Below, in pieces: positions 42,134 through 50,129 of a stretch of 64,000 nt of DNA. Source of the stretch: Mariniphaga sp041686935. Lineage in GTDB: Bacteria > Bacteroidota > Bacteroidia > Bacteroidales > Prolixibacteraceae. Numbering within the stretch: position 1 is the first letter of the stretch; every line of letters begins with the position of its first letter. Location of the stretch: the NCBI GenBank assembly GCA_041686935.1, contig JAWLCW010000023.1, positions 1 to 64,000 of the forward strand, written 5' to 3'. The translations under genes were made by a program, and so were the position numbers. The notes beneath the pieces are model-generated. The model did not search any database, was not told the DNA's origin, and saw only the letters and a program-made list of their open reading frames with translations.

Positions 42134-42319
42134 CTAAACAGGAGGTATTCCAAGTTGTTTGCAAATAACTTTGCACATCAGGTTTGATAATTCCGGGTGG
42201 CGCCCTACGGTAGATTTCTTACCGTTTTTTGTATTCATATATAAACTATGGTTACCGCCTTCACGAACCAGCACACATTTATTAGCCTTCAGATATTTTA
42301 GAAATGCATTGCGCTTCAT
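42134..42319 (-). CDS. hicA: HicA-family mRNA interferase toxin
   Basis: A 61-residue HicA toxin: MKRNAFLKYLKANKCVLVRE, then GGNHSLYMN with the catalytic His and GRHPELSNLMCKVICKQLGI. The length and motifs are typical of this double-stranded-RNA-binding-fold RNase. Its start overlaps the hicB stop by one base. The order is hicB then hicA, the less common arrangement. Confidence 0.92.
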   Translation of the reverse strand: MKRNAFLKYLKANKCVLVREGGNHSLYMNTKNGKKSTVGRHPELSNLMCKVICKQLGIPPV

Positions 42320-42561
42320 CAGGCAAGGTTAAGTTTTCGTTTTATGATTTTGCGCCCCTCGTACAGGCTATTGGTTTGTTCCCGATGGAAATCGATTACC
42401 AGTTCCAGTGCATCAAGCAGATTTTGCTTCAATTCTTCAATGGTTTTGCCCTGGGCAATTGCCTCCGGTATTTCCTGCACCTGACCTACATACCAGCCGT
42501 CTTCACTTTTTTCGATTATGGCTGTATAATTCAATTTCTTCATTGTATTATTTTTTTTCAA
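42319..42561 (-). CDS. hicB: HicB-family antitoxin
   Basis: An 80-residue HicB antitoxin with the partial RNase-H-like fold: LNYTAIIEKSEDGWYVGQVQ, EIPEAIAQGKTIEELKQNLL and DALELVIDFHRE. It has no separate DNA-binding domain. Immediately upstream (42600-42690) is a palindrome (ACCCTAAGGGAACTGCGTAA, CCCTTAGGG) and then glycosyltransferase fragment G. Confidence 0.9.
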   Translation of the reverse strand: MKKNNTMKKLNYTAIIEKSEDGWYVGQVQEIPEAIAQGKTIEELKQNLLDALELVIDFHREQTNSLYEGRKIIKRKLNLA

Positions 42562-42689
42562 AGGTACTAAAAAAGGGTTTATGGATTAGAACCTGCAAAG
42601 GGAAACGTTCTTTTTGGAGAGAACGGTTCCTTTTAAGAAGACGGGTACAGGTTGAACCCTAAGGGAACTGCGTAACCCTTAGGGATGTG

Positions 42690-42947
42690 TTAGCGGTGAA
42701 GTAGTTGCGGTAGTTTGCGGAGGTTTTTGGCAACGAGGATGGCCAGGGGGAAGCGGAAGCCGTTGTTGCGCAATGCCTGTATGTCTTCCTGCATTTTGAG
42801 CAGGATGCCATTTATGCTGCCGGTGCTGGCGCCGCCAAGCCGCATGGTGGTAATCACTTCGGGCAGGTAGCGGAGGTGCATTTCGGGGTCGGTCATTACG
42901 CGGAGCATAAAGTCGTAGTCGCCGGCAATGCGGAAGGTGTCACTTAT
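42690..42947 (-). pseudogene. Glycosyltransferase-2 C-terminal fragment G
   Basis: The minus strand reads DTFRIAGDYDFMLRVMTDPE, MHLRYLPEVITTMRLGGAST, GSINGILLKMQEDIQALRNN, GFRFPLAILVAKNLRKLPQL and LHR to the stop at 42690. This is an undamaged tail without the 28-base element found in copies A, B, E and F, so it preserves the ancestral sequence. There is no start of its own. It follows the sugar-transferase stop by 5 bases. Confidence 0.85.
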
Positions 42948-42952
42948 AATTA

Positions 42953-43660
42953 TCAGGTGGCCTGGTTTCTAATCTTTTCATCAGCCAGTATCAGGCTTTT
43001 TGGTTTGGGTGGAAGGCCTTTGAAGATTTTCCAGGGCAGTTGGCTTTCGGAAAAAATGACTACCCAGGCTGTGCAGAAAATGAGTTTGATGTCGGTCCAA
43101 AACGAGAGGTTTTTTTGATACCACAACTCCAGTTCGCCTTTATAAGGGGCAATTGCTTCTTTATAGAATTCATGCGGATCGCCTTCTGCATTGGAAATCC
43201 ATTTTTCCTCGTCGCGGAATATGATGGAGCCAATGCCTGTAATTCCGGGTTTTGCATTGTATATCATTTTTTGAATATACTCCGGGAATTTTAGGAAATC
43301 GACTTTCATTTGCGGGCGGGGACCTACGATTGACATATTCCCAATGAGCACATTTATTACCTGCGGTATTTCGTTCAACTTCGTTTTACGCAGAAACTTG
43401 CCGATTCGGGTTACACGCGGGTCATTGCGGAGCGTTAGGCTGCCGGTGCCCATTTTTTCGCTGTTTTTTAGCATGGTGGCGTGTTTCCAGATTTTGAACG
43501 GTTTGTTCTTATACCCCACGCGGTTTTGTAAATAAAAAACTTCGTGTTCTCCTGTTAACAGTAGCAGTATCATTATGGGAATCCAGAACGGGAAGATAAT
43601 AATGATTACAAGTAATGAAATCAGAATGTCGATTATTCGTTTGAAAAAATGTTTGTACAT
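42953..43660 (-). CDS. Initiating undecaprenyl-phosphate sugar-1-phosphate transferase (PglC/WcaJ-C-like)
   Basis: About 235 residues from the ATG at 43660. The longer open frame to 43816 runs through a palindromic repeat and is not credible. One membrane segment (IDILISLLVIIIIFPFWIPI) is followed by the bacterial sugar transferase domain: NRVGYKNKPFKIWKHATM, TRIGKFLRKTKLNEIPQVIN, NVLIGNMSIVGPRPQ and AKPGITGIGSI. The enzyme moves a sugar-1-phosphate from UDP-sugar to undecaprenyl phosphate at the inner membrane, the first step of surface-polymer assembly. The short size fits PglC-type monotopic enzymes. It is the last intact gene of the capsule locus. Confidence 0.93.
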   Translation of the reverse strand: MYKHFFKRIIDILISLLVIIIIFPFWIPIMILLLLTGEHEVFYLQNRVGYKNKPFKIWKHATMLKNSEKMGTGSLTLRNDPRVTRIGKFLRKTKLNEIPQVINVLIGNMSIVGPRPQMKVDFLKFPEYIQKMIYNAKPGITGIGSIIFRDEEKWISNAEGDPHEFYKEAIAPYKGELELWYQKNLSFWTDIKLIFCTAWVVIFSESQLPWKIFKGLPPKPKSLILADEKIRNQAT

Positions 43661-43708
43661 GATTTTTTGTGTTGTTAATAATTTATTCGATTGAACTTTT
43701 TTGAGAGG

Positions 43709-43768
43709 GTGGCGCGGATTCCGATCCGCGCATTTTTTGAATCGGCGGATCGGAATCCGCCGCACCCT
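43709..43768. repeat. Large inverted repeat between dehydratase and sugar transferase
   Basis: GGTGGCGCGGATTCCGATCC and GGATCGGAATCCGCCGCACC mirror each other across a short T-rich loop. This is a strong hairpin in the gap after the dehydratase gene; it may also stop or slow transcription. Confidence 0.65.
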
Positions 43769-43772
43769 TAAC

Positions 43773-45038
43773 CTACATCTTCTGGTCCAATCCTTTCCCG
43801 GTTTCAATGTGGGCAAAGTTGGGAAGAAACTGATTGAGAATTTTTACAACGGCAGCTTTGGTTACATCGCCGGATTGAAATAGTTCATCCAGTTGATTGA
43901 ATATTGAATCAATTTCTTCGATGCTTCTTTTTTCAGAGTTTTTAATTACTCCCAGATTGAGGAATGAATCGTTGTCCAATACCTCTTTTTCGGTATAAAA
44001 TTCCTCGAAGGATTTTTCGCCGGAGGTATCGGAGCCGAAGAAGAAGATGGGGTATTTTGGCGATGGGGCGACTGGGCGATGGTGCGATTTGGCGACCTGG
44101 CGATTTTGCGACGAGGCGAATTGGGCGGCTTTCTCTCGTGCTTCCTGCTCGGATTGGCAGATGTCGGGTTCGAGATTGAATTCTTTAAGTAGAGCCAGTG
44201 CAATCTTGTCGAAAGGAATCATGTCGCGTTCTTCATCGAGTTTGGGGAAGAAGATGTCGCCCGATTCGCCCATAATGGATGCCATGAGGCAAAGTTCGCC
44301 CGATTCCCCGGGAGAGACAAAAAAGCGGCGGATGCCGAGAGGACACGCCCAGGGCTGGTTTTTGTTTAAACGTTCCAGAAATCCCAGCGGCAGGCTGCCA
44401 TTGGAAAAAGCCACGTTGGCAAACCGTGCAGTTTTTATGGGCAATTTTTCGGAATAGGCCATTATCAGTTCTTCCATCAGCTTTTTACTGGCGCCCATCA
44501 CGTTTACCGGATTGGCAGCTTTATCAGTTGAAACACAGAAGAAATGTTCCGGTGGATATTGCAGCAGTAAATCCAGTAATTTTCGGGCACGGAGGACATT
44601 ATTTTCAATCATGGCTTCAATGGAAAAAATATCTTTTTCGCTGCGAACGTGTTTGTGGGCGGCAAAATTGGCTACAATATGAAAAGGGCCATGTTTTTTG
44701 AACAGTTTTTCAAACACCTGGTCGCCAAAGTTTACGGGATAGGTGATAAAATCTTCCGGGATGTTGCACTCCGGTGAGCTGCGCAAATCGCGCACCAGTT
44801 CGGTCAGGCCGTTTTCGTTGATATCGACCACCACCAGTTTGGCGATGTTGAATTTTAAAATGGCCTTAATGTAAAACGAACCAATGGTTCCGGCCCCGCC
44901 TATTACCAACACCTTTTTGCCGTTGATGTGGTTGTTAAGTTCGGTGTGGTACTTTTCAAAATCTGCTTTCAGCAGGCTTTCGGGCCGGCCGGTAACATGT
45001 GTTTTAATAAAATCTGACAGGTTAAAATTTGTATGCAT
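43773..45038 (-). CDS. CapD-like nucleotide-sugar 4,6-dehydratase (SDR)
   Basis: A 421-residue short-chain dehydrogenase/reductase of the polysaccharide-biosynthesis CapD/FlaA1 type. NAD-binding loop is VIGGAGTIGSFY near residue 45, followed by VVVDINENGL. The catalytic strand is FFCVSTDKAANPVNVMGASK near 165, with Met in place of Tyr as usual for this group. It probably converts a UDP-HexNAc to its 4-keto-6-deoxy form. Residues of about 312-335 (SSQNRQVAKSHHRPVAPSPK) are not family sequence. They are the translation of a GGCGA-rich minisatellite inserted in frame (44058-44126). With the DegT aminotransferase and GNAT upstream it could supply the initiating sugar. Confidence 0.85.
   Translation of the reverse strand: MHTNFNLSDFIKTHVTGRPESLLKADFEKYHTELNNHINGKKVLVIGGAGTIGSFYIKAILKFNIAKLVVVDINENGLTELVRDLRSSPECNIPEDFITYPVNFGDQVFEKLFKKHGPFHIVANFAAHKHVRSEKDIFSIEAMIENNVLRARKLLDLLLQYPPEHFFCVSTDKAANPVNVMGASKKLMEELIMAYSEKLPIKTARFANVAFSNGSLPLGFLERLNKNQPWACPLGIRRFFVSPGESGELCLMASIMGESGDIFFPKLDEERDMIPFDKIALALLKEFNLEPDICQSEQEAREKAAQFASSQNRQVAKSHHRPVAPSPKYPIFFFGSDTSGEKSFEEFYTEKEVLDNDSFLNLGVIKNSEKRSIEEIDSIFNQLDELFQSGDVTKAAVVKILNQFLPNFAHIETGKGLDQKM
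44058..44126. repeat. GGCGA minisatellite inside the dehydratase gene
   Basis: About 8 degenerate 7-8-base units (TGGCGAT, GGGCGAC, TGGTGCGATT, TGGCGACC, TGGCGATT...) that keep the reading frame. Such GGCGA tandem repeats normally lie between genes in Bacteroidota. Confidence 0.75.
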
Positions 45039-45049
45039 AGTATTATAAA

Positions 45050-45454
45050 TTATTTTGTTGGTGTTGAAAGAAAGGAGTTAATTCGTTCAATAAAATCAAT
45101 CATATCTGCATGCATGTCCTGAACATCTTCTTTTGAAAATGTTATAAATGGCGCGTAATCGCCATCACTTCTGTTTTTGTATGCATCTCTGATAATCTTA
45201 CCGTACTTCACGTCAATTTGGCGGGTTTTAATAAAAGTTTGGTTAAACCAGCCTATTAACTGCCCGTGTTTTGACGAAGAGAATTCGTATTTTAAAGCTA
45301 ATGCGGTTAAGCAGTAAAAAATTCCATAATAAATTCTGTTTACTGCCACATTCAGTAAATCCATTTCTATCAATTTACTTACTTCGCCAATGGCCTGCTT
45401 TGCCTGGTCAAGTCTGTATTGAATAAGGATTTCGCGGTCGCTGTTGCTTATCAT
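45050..45454 (-). CDS. HEPN-domain protein of an MNT/HEPN pair
   Basis: A 134-residue all-helical HEPN protein: LDQAKQAIGEVSKLIEMDLL, NVAVNRIYYGIFYCLTALAL, KHGQLIGWFNQTFIKT and AYKNRSDGDYAPF. The family is the RNase/toxin half of MNT-HEPN (type VII) systems, in which the nucleotidyltransferase modifies and silences it. A clear RxxxxH motif is not seen; the RSDGDY form is typical of this subgroup. The start overlaps the MNT stop by four bases. Confidence 0.85.
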   Translation of the reverse strand: MISNSDREILIQYRLDQAKQAIGEVSKLIEMDLLNVAVNRIYYGIFYCLTALALKYEFSSSKHGQLIGWFNQTFIKTRQIDVKYGKIIRDAYKNRSDGDYAPFITFSKEDVQDMHADMIDFIERINSFLSTPTK

Positions 45455-45774
45455 GCATGTAACCCTTCTTTTAAGGCATTCCTGAAAACAGGATGTTTGC
45501 CTCGAATGCTGTTATTTAATTCGAATTCAGAAATAACCTGTGTGTCAAGAAATATATCGTATTTCAGGTCAAAATCGTAACACAAATCATTGATGGCTCT
45601 TTGAATCTTACGATCATAGTCGGTATTGAGAACGATCAAAACATCATAGTCGGAATTTTCAGTTGCCTGCCCTTTGACTCTTGAACCGAAAATTACAACG
45701 TCTGAAACAATATTGTTCAGCGATTCATTCAGATGCTGTTTTATTTCTTTTGCCAACTGTTTATAACCAATCAT
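45451..45774 (-). CDS. MNT-type nucleotidyltransferase antitoxin
   Basis: A 107-residue minimal nucleotidyltransferase with the GSRVKGQATENSDYDVLIV motif (GS-x10-DxD) near residue 30 and a third acidic residue in LKYDIFLD. It is the expected partner of the HEPN gene and would add AMP groups to it. The module is a foreign-looking insert between the dehydratase and the aminotransferase of the capsule locus. Confidence 0.88.
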   Translation of the reverse strand: MIGYKQLAKEIKQHLNESLNNIVSDVVIFGSRVKGQATENSDYDVLIVLNTDYDRKIQRAINDLCYDFDLKYDIFLDTQVISEFELNNSIRGKHPVFRNALKEGLHA

Positions 45775-45887
45775 ATATTGTCTTATTAATTACAGCAAAA
45801 ATAATTATTAACCGGTTGCAAACCAATTTTGTTGAGAAGAAACTCATTCAACACCTTGAAATTGGGAAAGTGGTTTTTGGGGAATAG

Positions 45888-46502
45888 GATTGCTTCGGCA
45901 GTCTCCGCTATGCTCCGACTGTCTCGCTATGACGAGGCTTGAATTGAAAACAGGCCGGCAATTAAATTTGTTGTAGTCAAATGATTGCTACTTGCCGGCC
46001 GAAAAGATTCAGGTAATAAGTCATTGCGAGCGGACGAACGGAGCGAAGCAATCCAATGATTTTGCAACGTAATTGTAAAGTTATCAGATTGCTTCGGCAG
46101 TCTCCGCTATGCTCCGACTGTCTCGCAATGACGAGGCTTGAATTGAAAACAGGCCGGCAATTAAAATTGTAGTGATTAAATGATTGCTACTTGCCGGCCG
46201 AAAAGATACAGGTAATAAGTCATTGCGAACCGCGAGGAACAGCCTGCCCCGTAAACAGCGGGGAAGCGGGAAGCAATCCAATGATTTTGCAACGTAATTG
46301 TAAAGGTATCAGATTGCTTCGGCAGTCTCCGCTGTGCTCCGTCTGTCTCGCAATGACGAGGCTTGATACGAAAACAGGCCGGCAATAAAAATTGTAGTGA
46401 TTAAATGTTTGTTGCTTGCCGGCCGAAAAGATACAGGTAATAAGTCATTGCGACCGCGAGGAACAGCCTGTCCCGCAAACGGCGGGGAAGCGGGAAGCAA
46501 TC
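45888..46502. repeat. Three tandem nested palindromes (GATTGCTTCGG...GAAGCAATC)
   Basis: Units at 45888-46053, 46087-46278 and 46312-46502 each begin GATTGCTTCGGCAGTCTCCG and end GAAGCAATC. Inside, GTCTCGCAATGACGAGG mirrors GTCATTGCGA, and GGCCGGCAA mirrors TTGCCGGCC, so each unit can fold as a nested hairpin or cruciform. Units 1-2 and 2-3 are linked by a shared spacer (CCAATGATTTTGCAACGTAA). No coding sequence is present. Confidence 0.9.
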
Positions 46503-46510
46503 TGTTACAT

Positions 46511-46810
46511 TCACATACTTTTTTCATATAAATCCTTCCATTCCGGATTTCTTTTTTCAATCAAATCAATTTTCTTTTTCCGGGAACCCGCTTTCAATTG
46601 TTTTTCCCTGGCAATGGCATCCTCAATAGTTAGAAACTCTTCATAATAAACCAGTTTGGTTATGTTATACCGACTGGTGAAAGCATTTCTAAAAAAACCG
46701 GAACGATGCTGTTGCATTCTTTTTGATAAATCGCTTGTTACACCAACATATAGCGCTGTGTTGTTCTTATTGGTTAGAATGTATATGTAACCTCGTTTTT
46801 TCATATCCAA
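46511..46810 (-). CDS. GIY-YIG nuclease-family protein
   Basis: A 99-residue single-domain GIY-YIG protein: RGYIYILTNKNNTALYVGVT (the two motif strands), the catalytic Arg in DLSKRMQQHRSG, and Glu in AIAREKQLK, with the frequent family ending SRKKKIDLIEKRNPEWKDLY. A start at 46804 (MKKRGYIYI) is also possible. The gene begins and ends within 50 bases of palindromic repeat units on both sides (ending at 46502, resuming at 46858). It is unrelated to the capsule genes around it. Possibly it acts on the repeat; this is inference. Confidence 0.92.
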   Translation of the reverse strand: MDMKKRGYIYILTNKNNTALYVGVTSDLSKRMQQHRSGFFRNAFTSRYNITKLVYYEEFLTIEDAIAREKQLKAGSRKKKIDLIEKRNPEWKDLYEKSM

Positions 46811-46857
46811 ATAATATCAAAAATTTCAACTTACAACGAATGCCCCCTATCTAATCA

Positions 46858-47087
46858 GATTGCTTCGGGTATTCGTGCCTCATACCCTCGCAATGATTTA
46901 TAATAACTGACGGTGGAAAGGATTGCTTCGGCAGTCTCCGCTATGCTCCGACTGTCTCGCAATGACGAGGCTTGAATTGAAAACAGGCCGGCAATAAAAA
47001 TTGTCGAAATTAAATATTTGTTGCTTGCCGGCCGGAGTGAACGAATGGAAAAGTCATTGCGAACCGTCAGCGGGCGGAAAAGCAATC
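46858..47087. repeat. Short and full copies of the GATTGCTTCGG palindrome
   Basis: A 39-base short form (46858-46896, GATTGCTTCGGGTATTCGTG ... CGCAATGA) is followed by a full unit (46921-47087) of the same family as 45888-46502. The last arm ends 12 bases before the stop of the aminotransferase gene. Confidence 0.88.
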
Positions 47088-47098
47088 GGTTTTTCCAG

Positions 47099-48310
47099 TT
47101 ACAACTCTTCATAAGCTTTTACCACTGCTTCAATCACCCGGTCGAGCTTGTCGGTGGTTAAGTCATTGTATAACGGCAGAGTTATTTCGTTTGCATAAAG
47201 CTTGTAAGTGTTCGGATATTCTTCCATTTTGTACCCCAGGTTTTTAAACAGCGTTAACATGGGCATGGGAATGTAGTGCACATTTACCCCAATGTTTTCG
47301 AGGCTGATGGATTGTATCATTTTATCGCGCTGCTCTTCCGTAATTCCTTTTATGCGAAGAAGGAACAGGTGGAAGGAGGAAATTTTTTCACTGTTCTCAC
47401 CTGTAGGCAGAATGGCCCAATCGTATTTTGAAAAAGCGTTTAAATAGTGGTTAAAAATTACTTTTCGTTCGGGGAGCAAGGTTGATTTGTATTTTCTGAT
47501 TTGTGCCAGCCCCACGGATGCACAAATGTCGGGCATGTTTACTTTTAGTCCCTGGGCGATAATGTCGTATCGCCAGCCGCCCGCCTGGTTTTTTTCGAAA
47601 GCGCTTTTGGTTTGGCCGTTTATGGAAAGGGCTTTCAGGAATTTGTATTCTTCTTCGTGGCTGAACGGTTCGGGCAGGTTTAAACAAATGGCGCCCCCTT
47701 CGCCGGTGGTAATGTTTTTTACTGAATGCAGTGAAAAGATGGTTACATCGGCCACGGTGCCAATGGGTTTGTTTTTATAAAAGGCGCCCACCGAATGTGC
47801 CGCATCTGCAAGCAATAATGGCCTGCCCAGCTTTTCCTGGTTTTCGTTTTTCGGCTGAAAAACACGTTGAACTTCATGCGAATTCAGCAGTTTATTCATG
47901 ACATCGTAATTGCAGGGCCAGCCGGCAATATCAACCGGAATAACCGCTTTGGTTTTTTCGGTTACGGCTGCTTTTATTTTTTCGGGGTTGATGGTAAAAT
48001 CGTCCTGTACATCCACCATTACAGGTTTTGCGCCAATATTCATGCAAGCCAGGGCAGTGGCGCAGTAGGTATAGGCAGGAACAATCACTTCGTCACCGGG
48101 GCCCACGCCAAACCAGCGCAGCATAAGCATTGCACCCGAAACCCACGAATTGACACACACCACAGCTTTGGCAGTAGTTAGTTTTTTAAATTCATTTTCC
48201 AGGGTAATTACTTTTGGCCCCGAGGTTAACCAGCCTGTGTTGGTTAATGTGTCGTTCATTTCTGCGATAACATCCGAATCGATGACCGGAAGTGAAAATG
48301 GAATATTCAT
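47099..48310 (-). CDS. DegT/DnrJ/EryC1/StrS-family PLP aminotransferase
   Basis: A 403-residue sugar aminotransferase. It has the family start (PFSLPVIDSDVIAEMNDTLT, then GWLTSGPKV), the cofactor loop VCVNSWVSGAMLMLRW, the DAAHSVGAFY Asp contact, and the PLP lysine in FSLHSVKNITTGEGG near residue 205. The reaction is transfer of an amino group from glutamate to a 4-keto (or 3-keto) nucleotide sugar. Beside a CapD-like dehydratase and a GNAT it fits a 4-amino-4,6-dideoxy sugar pathway. It starts 11 bases after the GNAT stop. Confidence 0.92.
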   Translation of the reverse strand: MNIPFSLPVIDSDVIAEMNDTLTNTGWLTSGPKVITLENEFKKLTTAKAVVCVNSWVSGAMLMLRWFGVGPGDEVIVPAYTYCATALACMNIGAKPVMVDVQDDFTINPEKIKAAVTEKTKAVIPVDIAGWPCNYDVMNKLLNSHEVQRVFQPKNENQEKLGRPLLLADAAHSVGAFYKNKPIGTVADVTIFSLHSVKNITTGEGGAICLNLPEPFSHEEEYKFLKALSINGQTKSAFEKNQAGGWRYDIIAQGLKVNMPDICASVGLAQIRKYKSTLLPERKVIFNHYLNAFSKYDWAILPTGENSEKISSFHLFLLRIKGITEEQRDKMIQSISLENIGVNVHYIPMPMLTLFKNLGYKMEEYPNTYKLYANEITLPLYNDLTTDKLDRVIEAVVKAYEEL

Positions 48311-48321
48311 TTTATATCTTT

Positions 48322-48921
48322 TTAATTCAATTCTTTTATCATTTTATACATACGGCGCTGCGGATAGGTATAAAAATCGTAAAATAAATTGTATCCGCAT
48401 TTTTTATAAAACTCTACCACCTTGTCGTTATTGTGAAAATCGGTGGTTAAAGTAATTTTGCTGCATCCCTTTTGGAGTGCTTCCTGCTCAAACTTTTCCA
48501 GCAGTTTTTTGCCAATGCCTAAACCGTTATAAGCGGGCAGAACGGCAATTGAAAACAGTTCGGCATAATTTCCGTCGTCGGCAGGATTTGATTTTTTTTC
48601 GAAGTTTTTCAGCAACCGGTAAACTGCTCCGGGACGGGTAAAAAGTAAACGAATTGCCTGCAGTAAAAAAGCAGGGATGTTTTTTAATACCAGTTTCCGG
48701 TTATACCCGTTTGCCTGTTTGCAGCCCGTGGCAAAACCAATCACTTCATTTTCGTCGTTTACAACACAAACCGCTATTGAAGCTGTGTCTTGAATTGCGG
48801 CTTTATAATAGGTTTTTAAAAAAGATGGCCCAAGTTCCGTAAGGAAAAAATCGTTAAAAGCCCGGGTGTGTATTTTTACCAGAGCTGCTGTATCAACTGA
48901 TGTTGGGATGCGGTACTTCAT
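48322..48921 (-). CDS. GNAT-family N-acetyltransferase
   Basis: A 199-residue GNAT acetyltransferase. The acetyl-CoA-binding motif A is AELFSIAVLPAYNGLGIGKK near residue 130, and motif B is TTDFHNNDKVVEFYKKCGYN. It overlaps the upstream glycosyltransferase by four bases. In context it may acetylate the amino sugar made by the next gene; the family also modifies proteins, so this is inference. Confidence 0.85.
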   Translation of the reverse strand: MKYRIPTSVDTAALVKIHTRAFNDFFLTELGPSFLKTYYKAAIQDTASIAVCVVNDENEVIGFATGCKQANGYNRKLVLKNIPAFLLQAIRLLFTRPGAVYRLLKNFEKKSNPADDGNYAELFSIAVLPAYNGLGIGKKLLEKFEQEALQKGCSKITLTTDFHNNDKVVEFYKKCGYNLFYDFYTYPQRRMYKMIKELN

Positions 48922-50129
48922 ATTCCGACTGTTTTTTCAATTATTTCTGCCAAACGGGGCAGGTTATGTTGCCGGGAAAAGTGTTGCATGGCATACTGAA
49001 ATCCTTTTTCACCCATCTCCTTCAAATCATTCTTTTCGGTTTCTTCTGCTTTTCTCATGGCTTCACTCAACTGTTCCACAGATTCAGGTTCCACCACCCA
49101 GCCGCATCCCGATTCGGAAATTGCACGGGAAGTATCACTTTCTTTATCCACACTTCCAATAATGGGTTTTGCAGAAAACATATAAGCCGGAAGTTTTGAA
49201 GGCAATGCCAGTTTTGCAACACCCTTTTTCAAAGTCAACAATAAAACATCTGCAGTGGCCTGCAATTCACCAGCTTTATCTGCGGGTGCTTCAATAAATT
49301 CAATTACTTTATCGGGATTACTTTTTGCTGTTGATTTTAATTTTTCCTTTTCAGGACCTCTGCCGGCAACAATTAATTTACTGTTTTTTAAATCAGCATC
49401 AATAAACGCCTGAACAGCATTATCGATTGCGGCAGATGGACTTAAACTTCCCAAAAACATAAAAACAAATGGGTTGACTTTGGTTCCGGAAGTAAATCTT
49501 GACGAATATTTATTTTCATCCTGCCAGTTATATACAACTTCAATCTTTTCATAAGAGATTCCACGAGTTTTTGCCAGTAAATTGCTCATTCCATTTGAAA
49601 TAGTTACAACTTTTGTGCTTTTGCTAATTGTAAATTTATCAATGGGAAATAAAATTTTATAAAAAAAAGATTTAAAAATTGGGATTTTGTTGATGAGCGA
49701 TTCCGGATACACATCCTGAATATGTGTTATTACAGGAATGTTATACTTAGCGGCTGCTTTAACCGACAGGTATTGGGCTGCAAGCGGCCAGGTATTCATA
49801 TAAATTCCATCAATTTCTGCCTGATGGTTTTTTATAAATCTATAACAAGCTTTGCCAAAACTGTAACTTTCCCTGAATCGTCCAACTATTTTAGATTCAG
49901 GACAAACAAAGGATTTTAATACAATATGTTTAAATTTTTGATTTGAATTATCCAGTTGAGAAAAATTATATCCGGCCGGTCTGGAAGGAGCAGGCGACAA
50001 TACTGTAACGTTATGGCTCTCGGACAGATATTCTGCCAAATCATTTGAAATACTGGCAGAAACAACCGGTTCAGGAGGGAAAACAGCGGTAACAATTACT
50101 ATGTTTTTTCGCGATTTAATGCTGTTCAT
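48918..50129 (-). CDS. WbuB-like GT4 glycosyltransferase (putative L-FucNAc transferase)
   Basis: A 403-residue GT-B glycosyltransferase of family 4. The N-terminus is VIVTAVFPPEPVVSASISND, the acceptor-side middle VITHIQDVYPESLINKIPIF, the donor-side FMFLGSLSPSAAIDNAV, and the end KPIIGSVDKESDTSRAISES with the E-x7-E region. Closest in layout to WbuB, the enzyme that adds L-FucNAc in O-antigen loci, and it follows fnlC directly with a 14-base overlap, as in those loci. Acts on the cytoplasmic face of the membrane. Confidence 0.85.
   Translation of the reverse strand: MNSIKSRKNIVIVTAVFPPEPVVSASISNDLAEYLSESHNVTVLSPAPSRPAGYNFSQLDNSNQKFKHIVLKSFVCPESKIVGRFRESYSFGKACYRFIKNHQAEIDGIYMNTWPLAAQYLSVKAAAKYNIPVITHIQDVYPESLINKIPIFKSFFYKILFPIDKFTISKSTKVVTISNGMSNLLAKTRGISYEKIEVVYNWQDENKYSSRFTSGTKVNPFVFMFLGSLSPSAAIDNAVQAFIDADLKNSKLIVAGRGPEKEKLKSTAKSNPDKVIEFIEAPADKAGELQATADVLLLTLKKGVAKLALPSKLPAYMFSAKPIIGSVDKESDTSRAISESGCGWVVEPESVEQLSEAMRKAEETEKNDLKEMGEKGFQYAMQHFSRQHNLPRLAEIIEKTVGI

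Noticed and set aside
43661..43816. A 52-residue N-terminal extension of the sugar transferase
   Set aside because: It is Arg/Pro-rich sequence translated from the 43709-43768 inverted repeat and the end of the neighbouring gene; MYKHFFKRIIDIL at 43660 is the natural family start.
45888..47087. A possible CRISPR array
   Set aside because: Units are 165-225 bases, internally palindromic and lack unique spacers of constant length; no cas genes are in view.
46084..47112. Several 65-85-codon frames across the GATTGCTTCGG repeats
   Set aside because: They are near-identical translations of the palindromic repeat units on both strands and have no protein features.
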